A DNA stretch of 64,000 bases from Bryobacterales bacterium (GTDB lineage: Bacteria; Acidobacteriota; Terriglobia; Bryobacterales; Bryobacteraceae), in NCBI GenBank assembly GCA_020847045.1, contig JADLCT010000059.1:1-64000 (forward strand). Reading direction: 5' to 3'. This document shows positions 24,388 to 34,259 of the stretch, piece by piece. The notes below the pieces were generated by a model. It saw only the letters and a list, made by a program, of their open reading frames with translations. It searched no databases and was not told where the DNA came from. A program made the position numbers and the translations under genes. How positions within the stretch are numbered: position 1 is the stretch's first letter; the number at the start of each line of letters is the position of its first letter.

Positions 24388-25526
24388 AGTTGCAGCTGCA
24401 TCTACGCACTACGCTCATCGTAACCGGCTTGGGCCTGCTTGCCTGCGCTTGCACCAAGAAGCAGGCAGACGGTGGCCACCATGAAGAGGCAACGCAGCCT
24501 GTCGTGCTGACCACGCCCAGAGTCATGGCTGTGCCCACAACTCAGGCCTACGTCTGCCGGATGCAATCCCGTCGTCACATCGAGATCCGCGCCTTGAATG
24601 AGGGGTATCTCGAAGAGATCCCCGTGCAAGAGGGCCAGGCGGTTCGCGCCGGAGATCGTCTTTATGATCTGTATCCTGTCCTCTACCGGACCAAGCTCGA
24701 GGCCGAAAAGGCAGAGCTGCGCCTCGCGGAGATCAATCTACAGAACACGGAAACACTCGCCGGGCGCGGCTTCGTGTCAGCTCCAGAGCTGGCCCGGGCC
24801 AAGGCCGAGCGAGACCGCGCGAAAGCCAAACTCGACCGCGCCACGGCCGAACTCGGATTTACGAGCATCGTCGCGCCCTTCGACGGCATCGTGGGCCGCC
24901 AGCTCATGCAGCAGGGAAGCCTGATCGAAGTGGGGGACACCCTCACGACCATGTCCGACAACGCTGTCATGTGGGTCTACTTCAATGTTCCCGAAGCCGA
25001 CTACCTGCGATTCAAGTCCATACGGGGAGCAAGCGATGCCGCTACACCCCGGAGGCTCGAGCTTTCCGGCGCGACAATCCAGCTCCGGCTTGCGAATGGG
25101 CAGATCTTCGATAAGAACGCAGCGACGGCGCTCACCATCGAATCGGAGTTCAACAACGAAACGGGGAACATCGAGTTCCGCGCCGACTTTCCCAACCCGA
25201 ACGGCCTCCTGCGCCACGGCCAGACCGGTACGCTGCTGATCAACCAGAGGCTCGCAGGAGCCCTGGTCATCCCGCAGCGGGCCACGTTCGAGATTCTCGA
25301 CCGGCAGTACGTCTTTGTCGTCGGCAAGGACGCCGTCGCGCGCCAGCGCGAGATCACCGTCGCCCGTGAGCTAGAGGACGTTTACGTCGTCAACGGGGGC
25401 CTCTCGGCCGGCGATACGTTCGTGCTCGATGGAGTTCGCCAAGTCCGCGATGGCGCGCACTTGGAGCGCACACAGACTCGTCCGCCCGATGAAGCGGTCA
25501 AGAACCTGAAGTACAAAGCCGAATAG
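24384..25526 (+). CDS. RND efflux periplasmic adaptor (MFP) subunit
   Basis: 380 residues. The start is TTG at 24384 within the previous stop, preceded by an AAGGGGTGAAG ribosome-binding site. The leader ends in a lipobox (GLLACACTK), so it is a lipoprotein. The lipoyl-like halves (IRALNEGYLEEIPVQEGQAV and FTSIVAPFDGIVGRQLMQQG) flank a helical hairpin (residues ~95-145), and the membrane-proximal domain ends with GDTFVLDGVRQVRDGAHL. This is the AcrA/MexA type adaptor linking the inner pump to the outer channel. It is followed after 18 bases by the pump gene. Confidence 0.9.
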   Translation: MKLQLHLRTTLIVTGLGLLACACTKKQADGGHHEEATQPVVLTTPRVMAVPTTQAYVCRMQSRRHIEIRALNEGYLEEIPVQEGQAVRAGDRLYDLYPVLYRTKLEAEKAELRLAEINLQNTETLAGRGFVSAPELARAKAERDRAKAKLDRATAELGFTSIVAPFDGIVGRQLMQQGSLIEVGDTLTTMSDNAVMWVYFNVPEADYLRFKSIRGASDAATPRRLELSGATIQLRLANGQIFDKNAATALTIESEFNNETGNIEFRADFPNPNGLLRHGQTGTLLINQRLAGALVIPQRATFEILDRQYVFVVGKDAVARQREITVARELEDVYVVNGGLSAGDTFVLDGVRQVRDGAHLERTQTRPPDEAVKNLKYKAE

Positions 25527-25544
25527 GGACGGCCGCCAACCATC

Positions 25545-28500
25545 ATGTTTACGCAGATTCTCCACCGGCCCGCCTTGGCGATCGTCCTATCGGTCATCAT
25601 TCTGCTTCTGGGGACGCTCGGGATCGCGAGCCTTCCGATCGCGCAGTTTCCCGACATCGCGCCGCCGACCGTCTACGTTTCGGTTGCGTATCCCGGAGCC
25701 AGCGCCAAGGTCCTGACCGATTCAGTTCTCATTCCTCTCGAGCAATCGATCAACGGCGTCCAGGGGATGCGCTACATCGTCTCCGACGCGACGAGCGCCG
25801 GAGAGGCGACGATTCGGATCTTCTTCGAGCCGGGCACGGATCCCAACATCAACGTGGTGAACGTACAGAACCGGGTCAACATCATGACAAGCCGGCTGCC
25901 CGAACTGGTGGTGCGCGAAGGGATCCTCGTCAGCCAGGTCGTGCCCAGCATGTTGATGTATCTCAATCTGTACAGCACGGACCCAAACACCGATCAGAAA
26001 GATCTCTTCAACTACGCCAACGTGTACATCATGCCCGTGCTCAAGCGGATTAAGGGCATGGGTATCCCGGTCAACCTGGGCAATCGCACGTTTGCGATGC
26101 GCATTTGGCTGAACCCGGAGCGCATGCGCGCCTACGACGTGTCGGTCGAGGATGTGATGGAGGCCTTGGCCAAGCAGAGCATCATCGGATCACCAGGCCG
26201 TCTCGGCCAGGCGACGGGCATGACATCCCAGTCGAAAGAGTACGTACTCACCTACGTCGGCCGTTTCAATGAGCCTGAGCAGTACGCCAATATCATCTTG
26301 AAGGCGACGCCGGATGGCGAGATTCTCAGGCTCAAAGACGTCTGCGTTCCGCCGCTCGTCAAAAGCGGAGAGGGCGCGGAGAAGAGTCAAAACGATCACG
26401 CCAGTATCGAGCTTGGCTCGGAGTTCTTCGACATCTATTCCGACGTGAACGGTCATCCGGCCGCGTCCATAGTCTTGAAACAGGCGCCGGGCTCCAATGC
26501 CGCCGACGTGATCGCGGAAGTGAAAAGAACGCTCTCGGAGTTGAAGGGATCGTTTCCTCCCGGAATGGACTACGAGATTGCGTACGACGTGTCCCGGTTT
26601 GTGGAGGCATCGACGGAGCAGGTGCTCCACACACTCTTGGAAGCGTTCATCCTGGTGTCGCTGGTGGTCTTCCTGTTTCTGGGCGATCTTCGTTCCACCA
26701 TCATCCCGGCGCTCGCGGTGCCGGTATCGCTGGTCGGCGCCTTCTTCGTCCTGCAGTTGATGGGCTTCTCCATCAACCTGATCACGCTCTTCTCCATGGT
26801 CCTGGCCATCGGCATCGTCGTCGACAACGCCATCGTGGTGGTCGAGGCCGTGCACGCCAAAATGGCCGAGACACACCTTTCACCGCATCGGGCCACCATC
26901 GAGGTGCTCAAGGAGATCAGCGGCGCGATCATCGCCATCACGCTGGTCATGAGCGCCGTGTTTGTTCCGGTGACCTTTCTCCCGGGGCCTGTAGGCGTGT
27001 TCTACCGCCAGTTTGGCGTGACGATGGCTTCGACGATCGTCCTTTCCGGGGTGGTTGCGTTGACGATTACTCCAGTGCTGTGCGCCATGGTGCTGAAGCC
27101 TCATTCGCACCAACCGGCCGGTGAGGAGACACGCAAGGGCCTGCGGGAACACCTTCGAGGGCTGAAGGTGAGCACGCTGGCCGGGTACGCCCTCGTGGGC
27201 GCCCCGCTCCTGGCTGGCATCACCTATCTCGCCTATCAACTTTGGGGGCGCTTCGGGTTCCTGCTGCTCCTCGTCCCTTTCATACAGAGGCCCTTTAGCC
27301 GCGCCATCGACAAAATCACCAGTCTGTACGCGTGGCGGATGCTGAGACCAATTGTCACGCTCCGGGTGGTGACCATGGCGGTCATCGGGGCATTTGCGTA
27401 CGGCATCGTCGCGACAAGCACCGTCCTGCCGACTGGCTTCATCCCCGGCGAGGACCAGGGCATGATCTACGCCGTCCTTCAGACCCCGCCCGGGTCGACG
27501 CTGGAATATACCAACGCCAAGTCGCAAGAGCTGGAACGGCTCGCCAAGGAAATCAAAGGCGTTCGCAGTGTCACGTCGGTTGCGGGGTACGAGGTGCTGA
27601 CGGAAGGCCGCGGCTCGAACGCGGGCACGGCGATCATCAACCTCGACGATTGGTCTGTGCGAGCACGGACCTCCTCCGAGATCATCGAACAGCTCAAGGA
27701 AAAGACCGGCGAAATGACGGACGTTAAACTCGAGTTCTTCGAGCCGCCTGCGATTCCCGGCTTCGGAGCGGCGGGCGGGATAGCCTTGCGCGTGCTGGAT
27801 CAAACACAATCGAGTACGCCCGACTACAAGCAACTGGGAGAGATCAATGGCCGGTTCATCGCCGCGCTGGAGAAGCGGAAAGAAGTCGGCAGCGTGTTCA
27901 CGTTCTATGCCTCCGACTACCCCCAGTACGAGGTGGTCATTAACAACGATGTGGCCATGCAGAAGGGGGTGTCGATTCAGAATGCGTTGAACAACCTCAA
28001 CATCCTCATCGGCAGTACCTACGAGCAGGGCTTTGTTCGTTTTAACCAGTTCTACAAAGTTTACGTTCAGGCCTGGCCGCAGTTCCGGCGGATGCCCAAG
28101 GACCTGGATGACCTCTTCGTGAAGAACGAAAAGGGGGAGATGGTCCCATACTCGTCGTTCATGGAGCTGAAGAAGACGCAGGGGCTGAACGAGATCACGC
28201 GGTACAACTTGTACCCCTCGGCCGCCATTCAACTCGTGCCGGCCGCGGGCTACTCGACCGGCCAGGCCATTGAGGCAGTGCAGCAGGTCGCCCGAGAGAG
28301 CTTGCCGCGCGGCTATTCCCTGGGATGGGAAGGCCTGTCGTGGGATGAGTCGCGGAAGGGCAACGCGGCACTCTACATCTTCCTGATTGTGGTGGTGTTC
28401 GTCTACCTCGTGCTGGTTGCGCAGTATGAAAGCTTCCTGATTCCTCTGGCTGTGGTCCTCTCGCTGCCGGTCGGCATCTTCGGCTCATTCTTGTTCCTGT

Positions 28501-28913
28501 ATGCATTGGGATTGTCGAACGACGTTTGGGCTCAACTCGGGATGATCATGTTAGTCGGGCTCCTGGGCAAGAACGCGATTCTGATCGTGGAGTTTGCGGT
28601 GCAGCGCCGGAACGAGGGCGCCTCAATCAAAGACGCCGCCATCGAAGGAGGAAAACTCCGCTTTCGAGCCATCCAGATGACCTCCTTCGCCTTTGTTGCG
28701 GGGCTTCTTCCGCTGGTCGTTGCCCATGGCGCCGGCGCGATTGCCAATCGGACTATCGGGGTCACGGGCGTCGGCGGCATGCTCCTTGGCACGGTGCTCG
28801 GTGTGCTGGTGATCCCGGGGCTCTACTACCTGTTCGCTTGCATTTCGGATGGACGCGAACTCCTGCGCGACGAAACGCACATTCCTTTTAGCGAAGGTGA
28901 AGGCAAACTCTGA
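25545..28913 (+). CDS. RND efflux pump inner membrane permease (HAE1/AcrB type)
   Basis: 1122 residues, longer than AcrB (~1050). It has the expected two sets of transmembrane helices with large periplasmic loops; the start MFTQILHRPALAIVLSV and the repeated P-A-G segments fit. Proton-relay positions can be read: transmembrane 4 has GIVVDNAIVVVEAV, where AcrB has two aspartates (VDDAI); here the second is Asn. Transmembrane 10 has GLLGKNAILIVEFA with the conserved lysine. About 70 extra residues lie near the middle of the protein, around 500-600, after KPHSHQP. It exports hydrophobic compounds by proton antiport; substrate unknown. Confidence 0.92.
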   Translation: MFTQILHRPALAIVLSVIILLLGTLGIASLPIAQFPDIAPPTVYVSVAYPGASAKVLTDSVLIPLEQSINGVQGMRYIVSDATSAGEATIRIFFEPGTDPNINVVNVQNRVNIMTSRLPELVVREGILVSQVVPSMLMYLNLYSTDPNTDQKDLFNYANVYIMPVLKRIKGMGIPVNLGNRTFAMRIWLNPERMRAYDVSVEDVMEALAKQSIIGSPGRLGQATGMTSQSKEYVLTYVGRFNEPEQYANIILKATPDGEILRLKDVCVPPLVKSGEGAEKSQNDHASIELGSEFFDIYSDVNGHPAASIVLKQAPGSNAADVIAEVKRTLSELKGSFPPGMDYEIAYDVSRFVEASTEQVLHTLLEAFILVSLVVFLFLGDLRSTIIPALAVPVSLVGAFFVLQLMGFSINLITLFSMVLAIGIVVDNAIVVVEAVHAKMAETHLSPHRATIEVLKEISGAIIAITLVMSAVFVPVTFLPGPVGVFYRQFGVTMASTIVLSGVVALTITPVLCAMVLKPHSHQPAGEETRKGLREHLRGLKVSTLAGYALVGAPLLAGITYLAYQLWGRFGFLLLLVPFIQRPFSRAIDKITSLYAWRMLRPIVTLRVVTMAVIGAFAYGIVATSTVLPTGFIPGEDQGMIYAVLQTPPGSTLEYTNAKSQELERLAKEIKGVRSVTSVAGYEVLTEGRGSNAGTAIINLDDWSVRARTSSEIIEQLKEKTGEMTDVKLEFFEPPAIPGFGAAGGIALRVLDQTQSSTPDYKQLGEINGRFIAALEKRKEVGSVFTFYASDYPQYEVVINNDVAMQKGVSIQNALNNLNILIGSTYEQGFVRFNQFYKVYVQAWPQFRRMPKDLDDLFVKNEKGEMVPYSSFMELKKTQGLNEITRYNLYPSAAIQLVPAAGYSTGQAIEAVQQVARESLPRGYSLGWEGLSWDESRKGNAALYIFLIVVVFVYLVLVAQYESFLIPLAVVLSLPVGIFGSFLFLYALGLSNDVWAQLGMIMLVGLLGKNAILIVEFAVQRRNEGASIKDAAIEGGKLRFRAIQMTSFAFVAGLLPLVVAHGAGAIANRTIGVTGVGGMLLGTVLGVLVIPGLYYLFACISDGRELLRDETHIPFSEGEGKL

Positions 28914-28939
28914 TCCAAGAGAGAACACGGAGTTGAATC

Positions 28940-30004
28940 ATGACCAACCCAAAGCCGGTCGTCGTGGCATTGCCCCTCGACCACCAAACCGATGAGCTGT
29001 TGGCAACGGCGCTGGAGCTCGGACAAAGACTCAAGTGCCCTTTGGTTGTAGTGCATGCGCTCGGCAAGCGCCGCCTGGAGAGCGAGTCGAGTACCAACAA
29101 CCGAATCGCAAAGGCGAAGCAGACCCTCGGTTTGCGGCTGCAACCGCTTTGGAAGGCGGGGCTGGATGTTCGGGAGGAGGTGGAGGTTGGCGCCCCCGCC
29201 GAGCTCACTATCAACACGGCCTTACGCACCAGCGCTCAGCTCATTATCACGGGCCGTGGCCGGCCGGCGACCATCCGGCGTTGGCTCGTGGGCTCAGCGG
29301 TCGAGGCCATCGTCCACCGCGCGGTTGCCCCCGTCTGGGTCGTGCGGGGGCAGCGGGCCGTCCGGCGGCCTGTGCTTTGCCCGCTCAACCTCAGCTCGCC
29401 ATCAGAGCGCGGTCTCGCATCCGCCGTCCGAATGGCCCGGCTCTTCGAGGTGCCTCTCCGTGTCATGACGGTCCTTTCGGATCACTCATCTGGCGAAGGG
29501 CCATCGGTCGAGGAGGCACGCCGGGATCTGGGGGAGATGCTTGCCCAGCACGAGGTAACCGGGCTCGACGTCTCGGTCGAGGTGGTGACGGGAAACCCGG
29601 CCGAACGAATCGTCGACGCCGCGGACGACGCAGGGATGCTTGTGATCGGCAGCCGGGGTTTTAATCCCCTGGTTCCCGAATCGCTCGACTCGGTTACCAC
29701 GCGAGCGCTTCGTCACAGCCACTGCAGCATCCTGGCGGTACGAGAGGTTCATGTTGACCTCGAAGCGAGCGAGGCCGAGATAGCAAGGCTGGCGGATGCT
29801 TGCCGTGTCACCTGGCAGTTAATCGAAGACAATCGGGCGGCCGAGGCGATTCCTTTGATCGAGCGGGCGGCCCAGCGCGCCCCGTTCAATGCGACGATTC
29901 AGGAGGCCTACGCTATCGTCCTTGAGAAGGTGGGCCGTGAGGTGGAGGCTCGATCCCGCCATGAGCTCTCCCAGATGATCCGCGCCCGCATCGACCGGAG
30001 TTGA
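28940..30004 (+). CDS. Tandem universal stress protein with C-terminal helical extension
   Basis: 354 residues. The first UspA-like domain (residues ~5-140) ends GRGRPATIRRWLVGSAVEAI, which carries the G-x2-G-x9-G-S/T ATP-binding pattern; the second (~148-270) ends GSRGFNPLVPESLDSVTTRAL. The last ~80 residues are helical and TPR-like (WQLIEDNRAAEAIPLIERAA). Such tandem Usp proteins are cytoplasmic stress regulators. It is 26 bases after the RND pump gene with a purine-rich GGAG stretch, so it is probably part of the efflux operon. Confidence 0.8.
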   Translation: MTNPKPVVVALPLDHQTDELLATALELGQRLKCPLVVVHALGKRRLESESSTNNRIAKAKQTLGLRLQPLWKAGLDVREEVEVGAPAELTINTALRTSAQLIITGRGRPATIRRWLVGSAVEAIVHRAVAPVWVVRGQRAVRRPVLCPLNLSSPSERGLASAVRMARLFEVPLRVMTVLSDHSSGEGPSVEEARRDLGEMLAQHEVTGLDVSVEVVTGNPAERIVDAADDAGMLVIGSRGFNPLVPESLDSVTTRALRHSHCSILAVREVHVDLEASEAEIARLADACRVTWQLIEDNRAAEAIPLIERAAQRAPFNATIQEAYAIVLEKVGREVEARSRHELSQMIRARIDRS

Positions 30005-30117
30005 CCGCGCCGGTTCGCCTGAAAGCGTATCATTGGCGGCTCACGCCCTCACGCCACCGAACGGCTTGAACGAACTCCTTGGTCCAGCCAGCAGGGTAAG
30101 CCGCAGGTTACGGACAT

Positions 30118-31098
30118 CTAAAGGAACTTCACATCCAGCTCAGCCAAGTGCTCTACGACACGATCGAAGCGAAACGGCGGAGGCGGCTGCAAAAAGGTGT
30201 ACTCGTTGCACGGGTCGCACATGTAACGGAAGAACGGCTCGTTCAATCCCGGCGCATGAAACTGGATGAACCGGGTATTATGGCCGGTCAGTTGAAAAGT
30301 GTGCGGCGTGCGGGCGGGTACATGCAGAAAGTCGCCCGGGCGCAGACAAACCTGCTCTTCCCCGGCCGTCATACTCACACATCCATTCAAACAGAAGAAG
30401 GTTTCGGTGTGTTTCTCATGCAGGTGATTCGGAATGCGATGCCCTTTAGGCCCATCTGTCATGAGTACAAGGAACTTCCCGCCGCTCTGGCGCGAATCGG
30501 TAAGAAAATTGAACAGCGTGTCGCCAGCCATCATGCGCTCACCTTCCCCGGCTGGGATGACATACGGCTCGATGGCAGGAGGAGCGACAAGGCTCTTCTC
30601 ACCCCGTCTGACGGAAGAAGACTCCGAGAGAAACTCTACGTCCACGCCGGGCAGCGGCATCCTCCAGTCTGGATGCTCCGTTTGCGCTGAGTATGTCACT
30701 GACTTGGTGGGCTGGCCAAGCGACTCGTACATCGCGGCGCCGTTGCCGCCGAAGGTCCAGGTCAGAAACCTGGTTCGATGGCTCGTAAAGGAGAAGCTGT
30801 GTGCCACCCCAGGCGGAACGCTGACATAATCGCCGCCTTCGAGGGCGAACTCCTCCTCGGCCAACCTTAGGGTCGCAGATCCCTCGATCACATAAATTGC
30901 TTCATGCGAATTGCTGTGCCGATGTAGCGGCACGCGGCAACCCTTTGCGCCGGTCAAGACTACACCTTCCATGAGCGAGCCCGTATCCTCCCTGCGGCCG
31001 ATGGTTGTCGCGAGGAGGGGGCCGAGGAGACAGCGGGAGCCTTCGCCATCTTCGAGGTAGTAAGGGTGCTGTGCGCCGGGAAGCACATTTCTGTACAT
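30118..31098 (-). CDS. Bicupin, quercetin 2,3-dioxygenase-like
   Basis: 326 residues from the ATG at 31098, which follows a strong GGAGGTGAAG ribosome-binding site; an open frame extends upstream to 31413 but without a start context. Two cupin domains are visible. The first has HRHSNSHEAIYVIEG near residue 62 (His/His/Glu metal ligands) and PPGVAHSFSF; the second has HLHEKHTETFFCLNG near 233 and PARTPHTFQLTGH. Spacing and length fit the Bacillus YxaG/QdoI quercetinase, which cleaves flavonols with oxygen and a metal. It stands alone and faces the efflux operon convergently. Confidence 0.83.
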   Translation of the reverse strand: MYRNVLPGAQHPYYLEDGEGSRCLLGPLLATTIGRREDTGSLMEGVVLTGAKGCRVPLHRHSNSHEAIYVIEGSATLRLAEEEFALEGGDYVSVPPGVAHSFSFTSHRTRFLTWTFGGNGAAMYESLGQPTKSVTYSAQTEHPDWRMPLPGVDVEFLSESSSVRRGEKSLVAPPAIEPYVIPAGEGERMMAGDTLFNFLTDSRQSGGKFLVLMTDGPKGHRIPNHLHEKHTETFFCLNGCVSMTAGEEQVCLRPGDFLHVPARTPHTFQLTGHNTRFIQFHAPGLNEPFFRYMCDPCNEYTFLQPPPPFRFDRVVEHLAELDVKFL

Positions 31099-31545
31099 CT
31101 TCACCTCCGCTGCGATGGAGTCACTGCTGTATGCGGCCGACCAGTATACACGTTCGCCTAGGGAGTTACGCGGCCGGCAACCCGCCCAGACGTCAGCCTT
31201 TTGCATGGCAGGCAAGCTGGATATTGGATCAGAACTTCGTTCGGAATGGCTGCCTCCTATTGCAGTCCGGCCTTGTTTGGGGTGACCCGAATACGATTCA
31301 TGCTGGCCGCCTGGCATAGCGGCCTTAGCATGGTGGCCCTGTCCGCGCAGTGTACCAGTTGGCCGGGTGGTCAACTTACTTCGCCGGAGTTGTCCGAGTA
31401 TTTCCTTGGTCACGGGCTACTCGGAAGTTGGTCCGAAGTGGCTCTTGATCAGAAACGGGGGCAACCACGGTGGCGGCGGAAAACCAGGCCACTTCCGTGC
31501 CGTCCATACATTGGCAGCGTGATGGCCACAACCCTTCCGGCGGGA
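31099..31545. other. Intergenic, no gene supported
   Basis: The stretch carries the upstream open frame of the quercetinase-like gene and several short frames on both strands. None has a ribosome-binding site or known motif. It should hold the promoter of the bicupin gene. Confidence 0.5.
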
Positions 31546-34236
31546 TCAACGGAGCAGCTTCCGGAATAACTCCTCAGCCAATCTTCGGTTGTCCTGCGTA
31601 TAAAGGTATTCGTTGTAGAGCCACGGGTCGCCCAACGCTACCACCCGGCCACTTCCCACGGGCAGAGATACCAGGATCGGCGTCGCGCGTTCCGCAAGCA
31701 AGGTCTCGGCGCCGCCCGGCGTCACACGCAGCGGCGCCACATCCACGGCGTAGAACTTGAGGCCCGGCGTAAACCACCCGCCGCTCGCTGTTGCCAGCGT
31801 GAGCTTCGACTTTCCCTCCCCATCAATGTGCTTTTTCTCCAGGAATTCGATGCCGAACCGGCGCGCCAGCGTGTTGAAGCGGGCAAACTCCGCATTCCCC
31901 GGATCGTTGCCAAGCAGTATGAGCGTTCCGCCCTTCTCCACCCACTCTGCCGCGGCCGACACCTCGGCGTCAGTAATCAGGTTCGGAGTGGCCGTCTCCG
32001 CGGGAGTATCGGGGTCGGCAACGATCAGCGTGCCGATGCCTGCCAGCGACTTCGCCGTGAACGGCTCGCGAACCGTCCGCAGTTCCGCGCCAAGGCCACG
32101 CAGCATCTGGCCCAATCCTGAAAAGCCGCCCATGTACGTCCCGTCCCAGGAGTAGTGAGGCTGCGCCTCGCGGTTGTGCCATCCGTCCACGGCCACCACC
32201 TTCAGCGGGCGCATGTTGTACACCGGATTCGCGAATGCGCCGTCGCCCGCAATGTCCCAAACCGCCAGCCGCGCCCAACGCCAACCCGGCGCCGCCGCCG
32301 TGAAGTCCAGTTTCAGGCGTCCGAACTCCCGGCTCGTTTCTAGCGGCACGGTCTCGCGGTGCGTCCTCGAGCCATCGCCCCACACCAGTTCGGCGAAACG
32401 CAGGGGCAGCGTATAGCGGACATCGGCCGTCACAGCCAACCGGTCTTTCTGCGTCTCTCGGATCGTGTGTTCCGGCATTAACACCTCGCCCGTTGACACG
32501 AAGAACTCGCTTCGCCGCATCGCGTCGAGCACCTCGCCGTAGTTGTCATAGGAGGGCAGCCGGGGCAGACGTACATAGTTGATGTTCATGTGAGCGTACA
32601 GCTCATGCGTATGGTCGATCTGGAACACGTCCACCTCGGCCAACAACTGCTTCCGCAGTCCCCAGTTGCTCATATCATCCAGGAGAGTAAGCGAGCGTTC
32701 CCCCAGCCGCGGTGAGGCCATGTCGGCTGGCATCTGCTTCCACCCGGCGCCCACATAGGTTGGGTCAAGAAAATGCCCGGCATACCGGATCGCGTCCGGG
32801 TATCCCTTCGAACCCTTCGTGCGCGGATGCGTCTGGTAGGCAAAGCCATTCTCCTTGCGGATCATATCGAGCAAGGCGTTGGCTCCGCCAATCGTATATA
32901 CCTTCCCATACCCCGCCACTTCGGCCACCTTCGACGGCGAACCAGGCTTGGCCATGAACCAATACACCGGCTTTGGGAACGACACCGCCCAGTGGCCGCC
33001 ATAATGGACGTTGGCTTCCTCCGACGGGATCAGAAGAAAGTTCGCCTCGCTCTGCGCGCGGCAATATTCGAAGTAGGCTTTCAGCTCCTTCAGCCGCACC
33101 TCCGTCACATCCTGGGGATGCCCGTCGCCGTGGAAATCCGCGATGATGGCCGCATTCACACCCATATCCTTCAGTACTGGCTTGAACGGCGGCGCCCACG
33201 AGGCGCCCTTCTCCATCGCTTGCACTGTATAGGCGTAGTGCCAGTGCGGGGCCACCGTCACATACCCGTCTAGCTTCGGAAACCGGTCACGGTTGGTGTA
33301 GCGCAACACCTCCTCCAGCAGCGGTCTCGGTTCGCCGTCGCTGAGCAAGTAAAAGACGTGCATCCGCTGCTCCGTGCCCGGCGGCGCATTCATCCACGGG
33401 TAGAAGCGCGAGTTGTCGTCCGGAAGTTGACGTACTCCCATGTAGACCTGCCCGCGCCACGCCGTGTGCCACAGGTAGCCCATATTCGTGGTGAAGTCGC
33501 GGGGCATGAAGTACTTGTGAGGCGAGGGGAACACCGCGATACTGCCTCCTTGCGCCCGCGCAGCCAGTGTCCGGTAGCGTGCCCGCACCGGCAACTTCTC
33601 CGACACGTTGGGCCGGGACAGTTGCACCTTGCCCTCAGTGTCGTAATAGACGAATTCCGAATCCATGTTGTTGCCCGGCCGCACATCCCGTGGCACGGCC
33701 ATGCGCAGGCCGGCTTCATAGAAGTACGCCGTATCCGGCTCGTTCGTTGACGCCACCGCCGCCTGCTCGATCAAGCGGCTGCCAGGATAGAACACATAGC
33801 GTATCGAGCCGCGGAAGATCCCCATCGCGAAACCGTCAAAGGCGATCTCGACGCGGTCACCCAGCGTCACCGCCTTGGCCGAGGTGATCTGCAGCCGCCC
33901 CTGGAAACTCCGTGTGCCGTCGGGATGGCTCGGCGGGAAATCGAAGAACTCGTCAAATCCGCCGCGCCGTTTGCCCGTTTGCGCGCTGTACACCGGAACG
34001 GCGTTCTGAATCACCGTCTTGCCCCCGGTACGAATGGCCGCCACGAGCGGACGCGATGGCTCAAGATTGAACACCGCCTCCCACTCACGGCCCACGCCAT
34101 CCTGCCAGCGGACGGCCGCCGTATCTTCTGTTCGCGTCACCGTCACCGGGCCAGGGCGGACTCCGCTCACATCCAGCGTCACGGGCGCTCCCGCCAGCAG
34201 AGCGGGCAGCAACAGCAGGAAAACAGGTTTGTACAT
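31546..34236 (-). CDS. Large secreted PHP-like/metallo-domain protein
   Basis: 896 residues starting MYKPVFLLLLPALLAGAP (signal peptide; the in-frame ATG at 34260 is less likely). The central part has PHP-like metal-site features: IIADFHGDGHPQDV near residue 370, LIPSEEANVHYGGH near 410, FAYQTHPRTKGSKG near 460 and QIDHTHELYAH near 525. The C-terminal ~200 residues (GMxxxLRGLGAEL..., GTLIVADPDTPAET, LGDPWLYNEYL) look like a ThuA/glutamine-amidotransferase-like fold. An N-terminal beta domain resembles a carbohydrate-binding or lyase-like fold. The exact activity is unknown. It follows a truncated TonB-receptor gene on the same strand with 23 bases between. Confidence 0.6.
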   Translation of the reverse strand: MYKPVFLLLLPALLAGAPVTLDVSGVRPGPVTVTRTEDTAAVRWQDGVGREWEAVFNLEPSRPLVAAIRTGGKTVIQNAVPVYSAQTGKRRGGFDEFFDFPPSHPDGTRSFQGRLQITSAKAVTLGDRVEIAFDGFAMGIFRGSIRYVFYPGSRLIEQAAVASTNEPDTAYFYEAGLRMAVPRDVRPGNNMDSEFVYYDTEGKVQLSRPNVSEKLPVRARYRTLAARAQGGSIAVFPSPHKYFMPRDFTTNMGYLWHTAWRGQVYMGVRQLPDDNSRFYPWMNAPPGTEQRMHVFYLLSDGEPRPLLEEVLRYTNRDRFPKLDGYVTVAPHWHYAYTVQAMEKGASWAPPFKPVLKDMGVNAAIIADFHGDGHPQDVTEVRLKELKAYFEYCRAQSEANFLLIPSEEANVHYGGHWAVSFPKPVYWFMAKPGSPSKVAEVAGYGKVYTIGGANALLDMIRKENGFAYQTHPRTKGSKGYPDAIRYAGHFLDPTYVGAGWKQMPADMASPRLGERSLTLLDDMSNWGLRKQLLAEVDVFQIDHTHELYAHMNINYVRLPRLPSYDNYGEVLDAMRRSEFFVSTGEVLMPEHTIRETQKDRLAVTADVRYTLPLRFAELVWGDGSRTHRETVPLETSREFGRLKLDFTAAAPGWRWARLAVWDIAGDGAFANPVYNMRPLKVVAVDGWHNREAQPHYSWDGTYMGGFSGLGQMLRGLGAELRTVREPFTAKSLAGIGTLIVADPDTPAETATPNLITDAEVSAAAEWVEKGGTLILLGNDPGNAEFARFNTLARRFGIEFLEKKHIDGEGKSKLTLATASGGWFTPGLKFYAVDVAPLRVTPGGAETLLAERATPILVSLPVGSGRVVALGDPWLYNEYLYTQDNRRLAEELFRKLLR

Positions 34237-34259
34237 GGAACGTGTCCATCCTATCGCCA

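Noticed and set aside
30240-30255. GTTCAATCCCGGCG matching the tRNA T-arm at 21697-21709
   Set aside because: It lies in the coding sequence of the quercetinase-like bicupin (GLNEP region) with no stem complement; a 14-base match by chance.
31099-31413. Upstream extension of the bicupin frame that begins MTKEILGQLR, reminiscent of an IS21-type transposase start
   Set aside because: No helix-turn-helix continuation, no ribosome-binding site, and a strong site exists at the internal start 31098.
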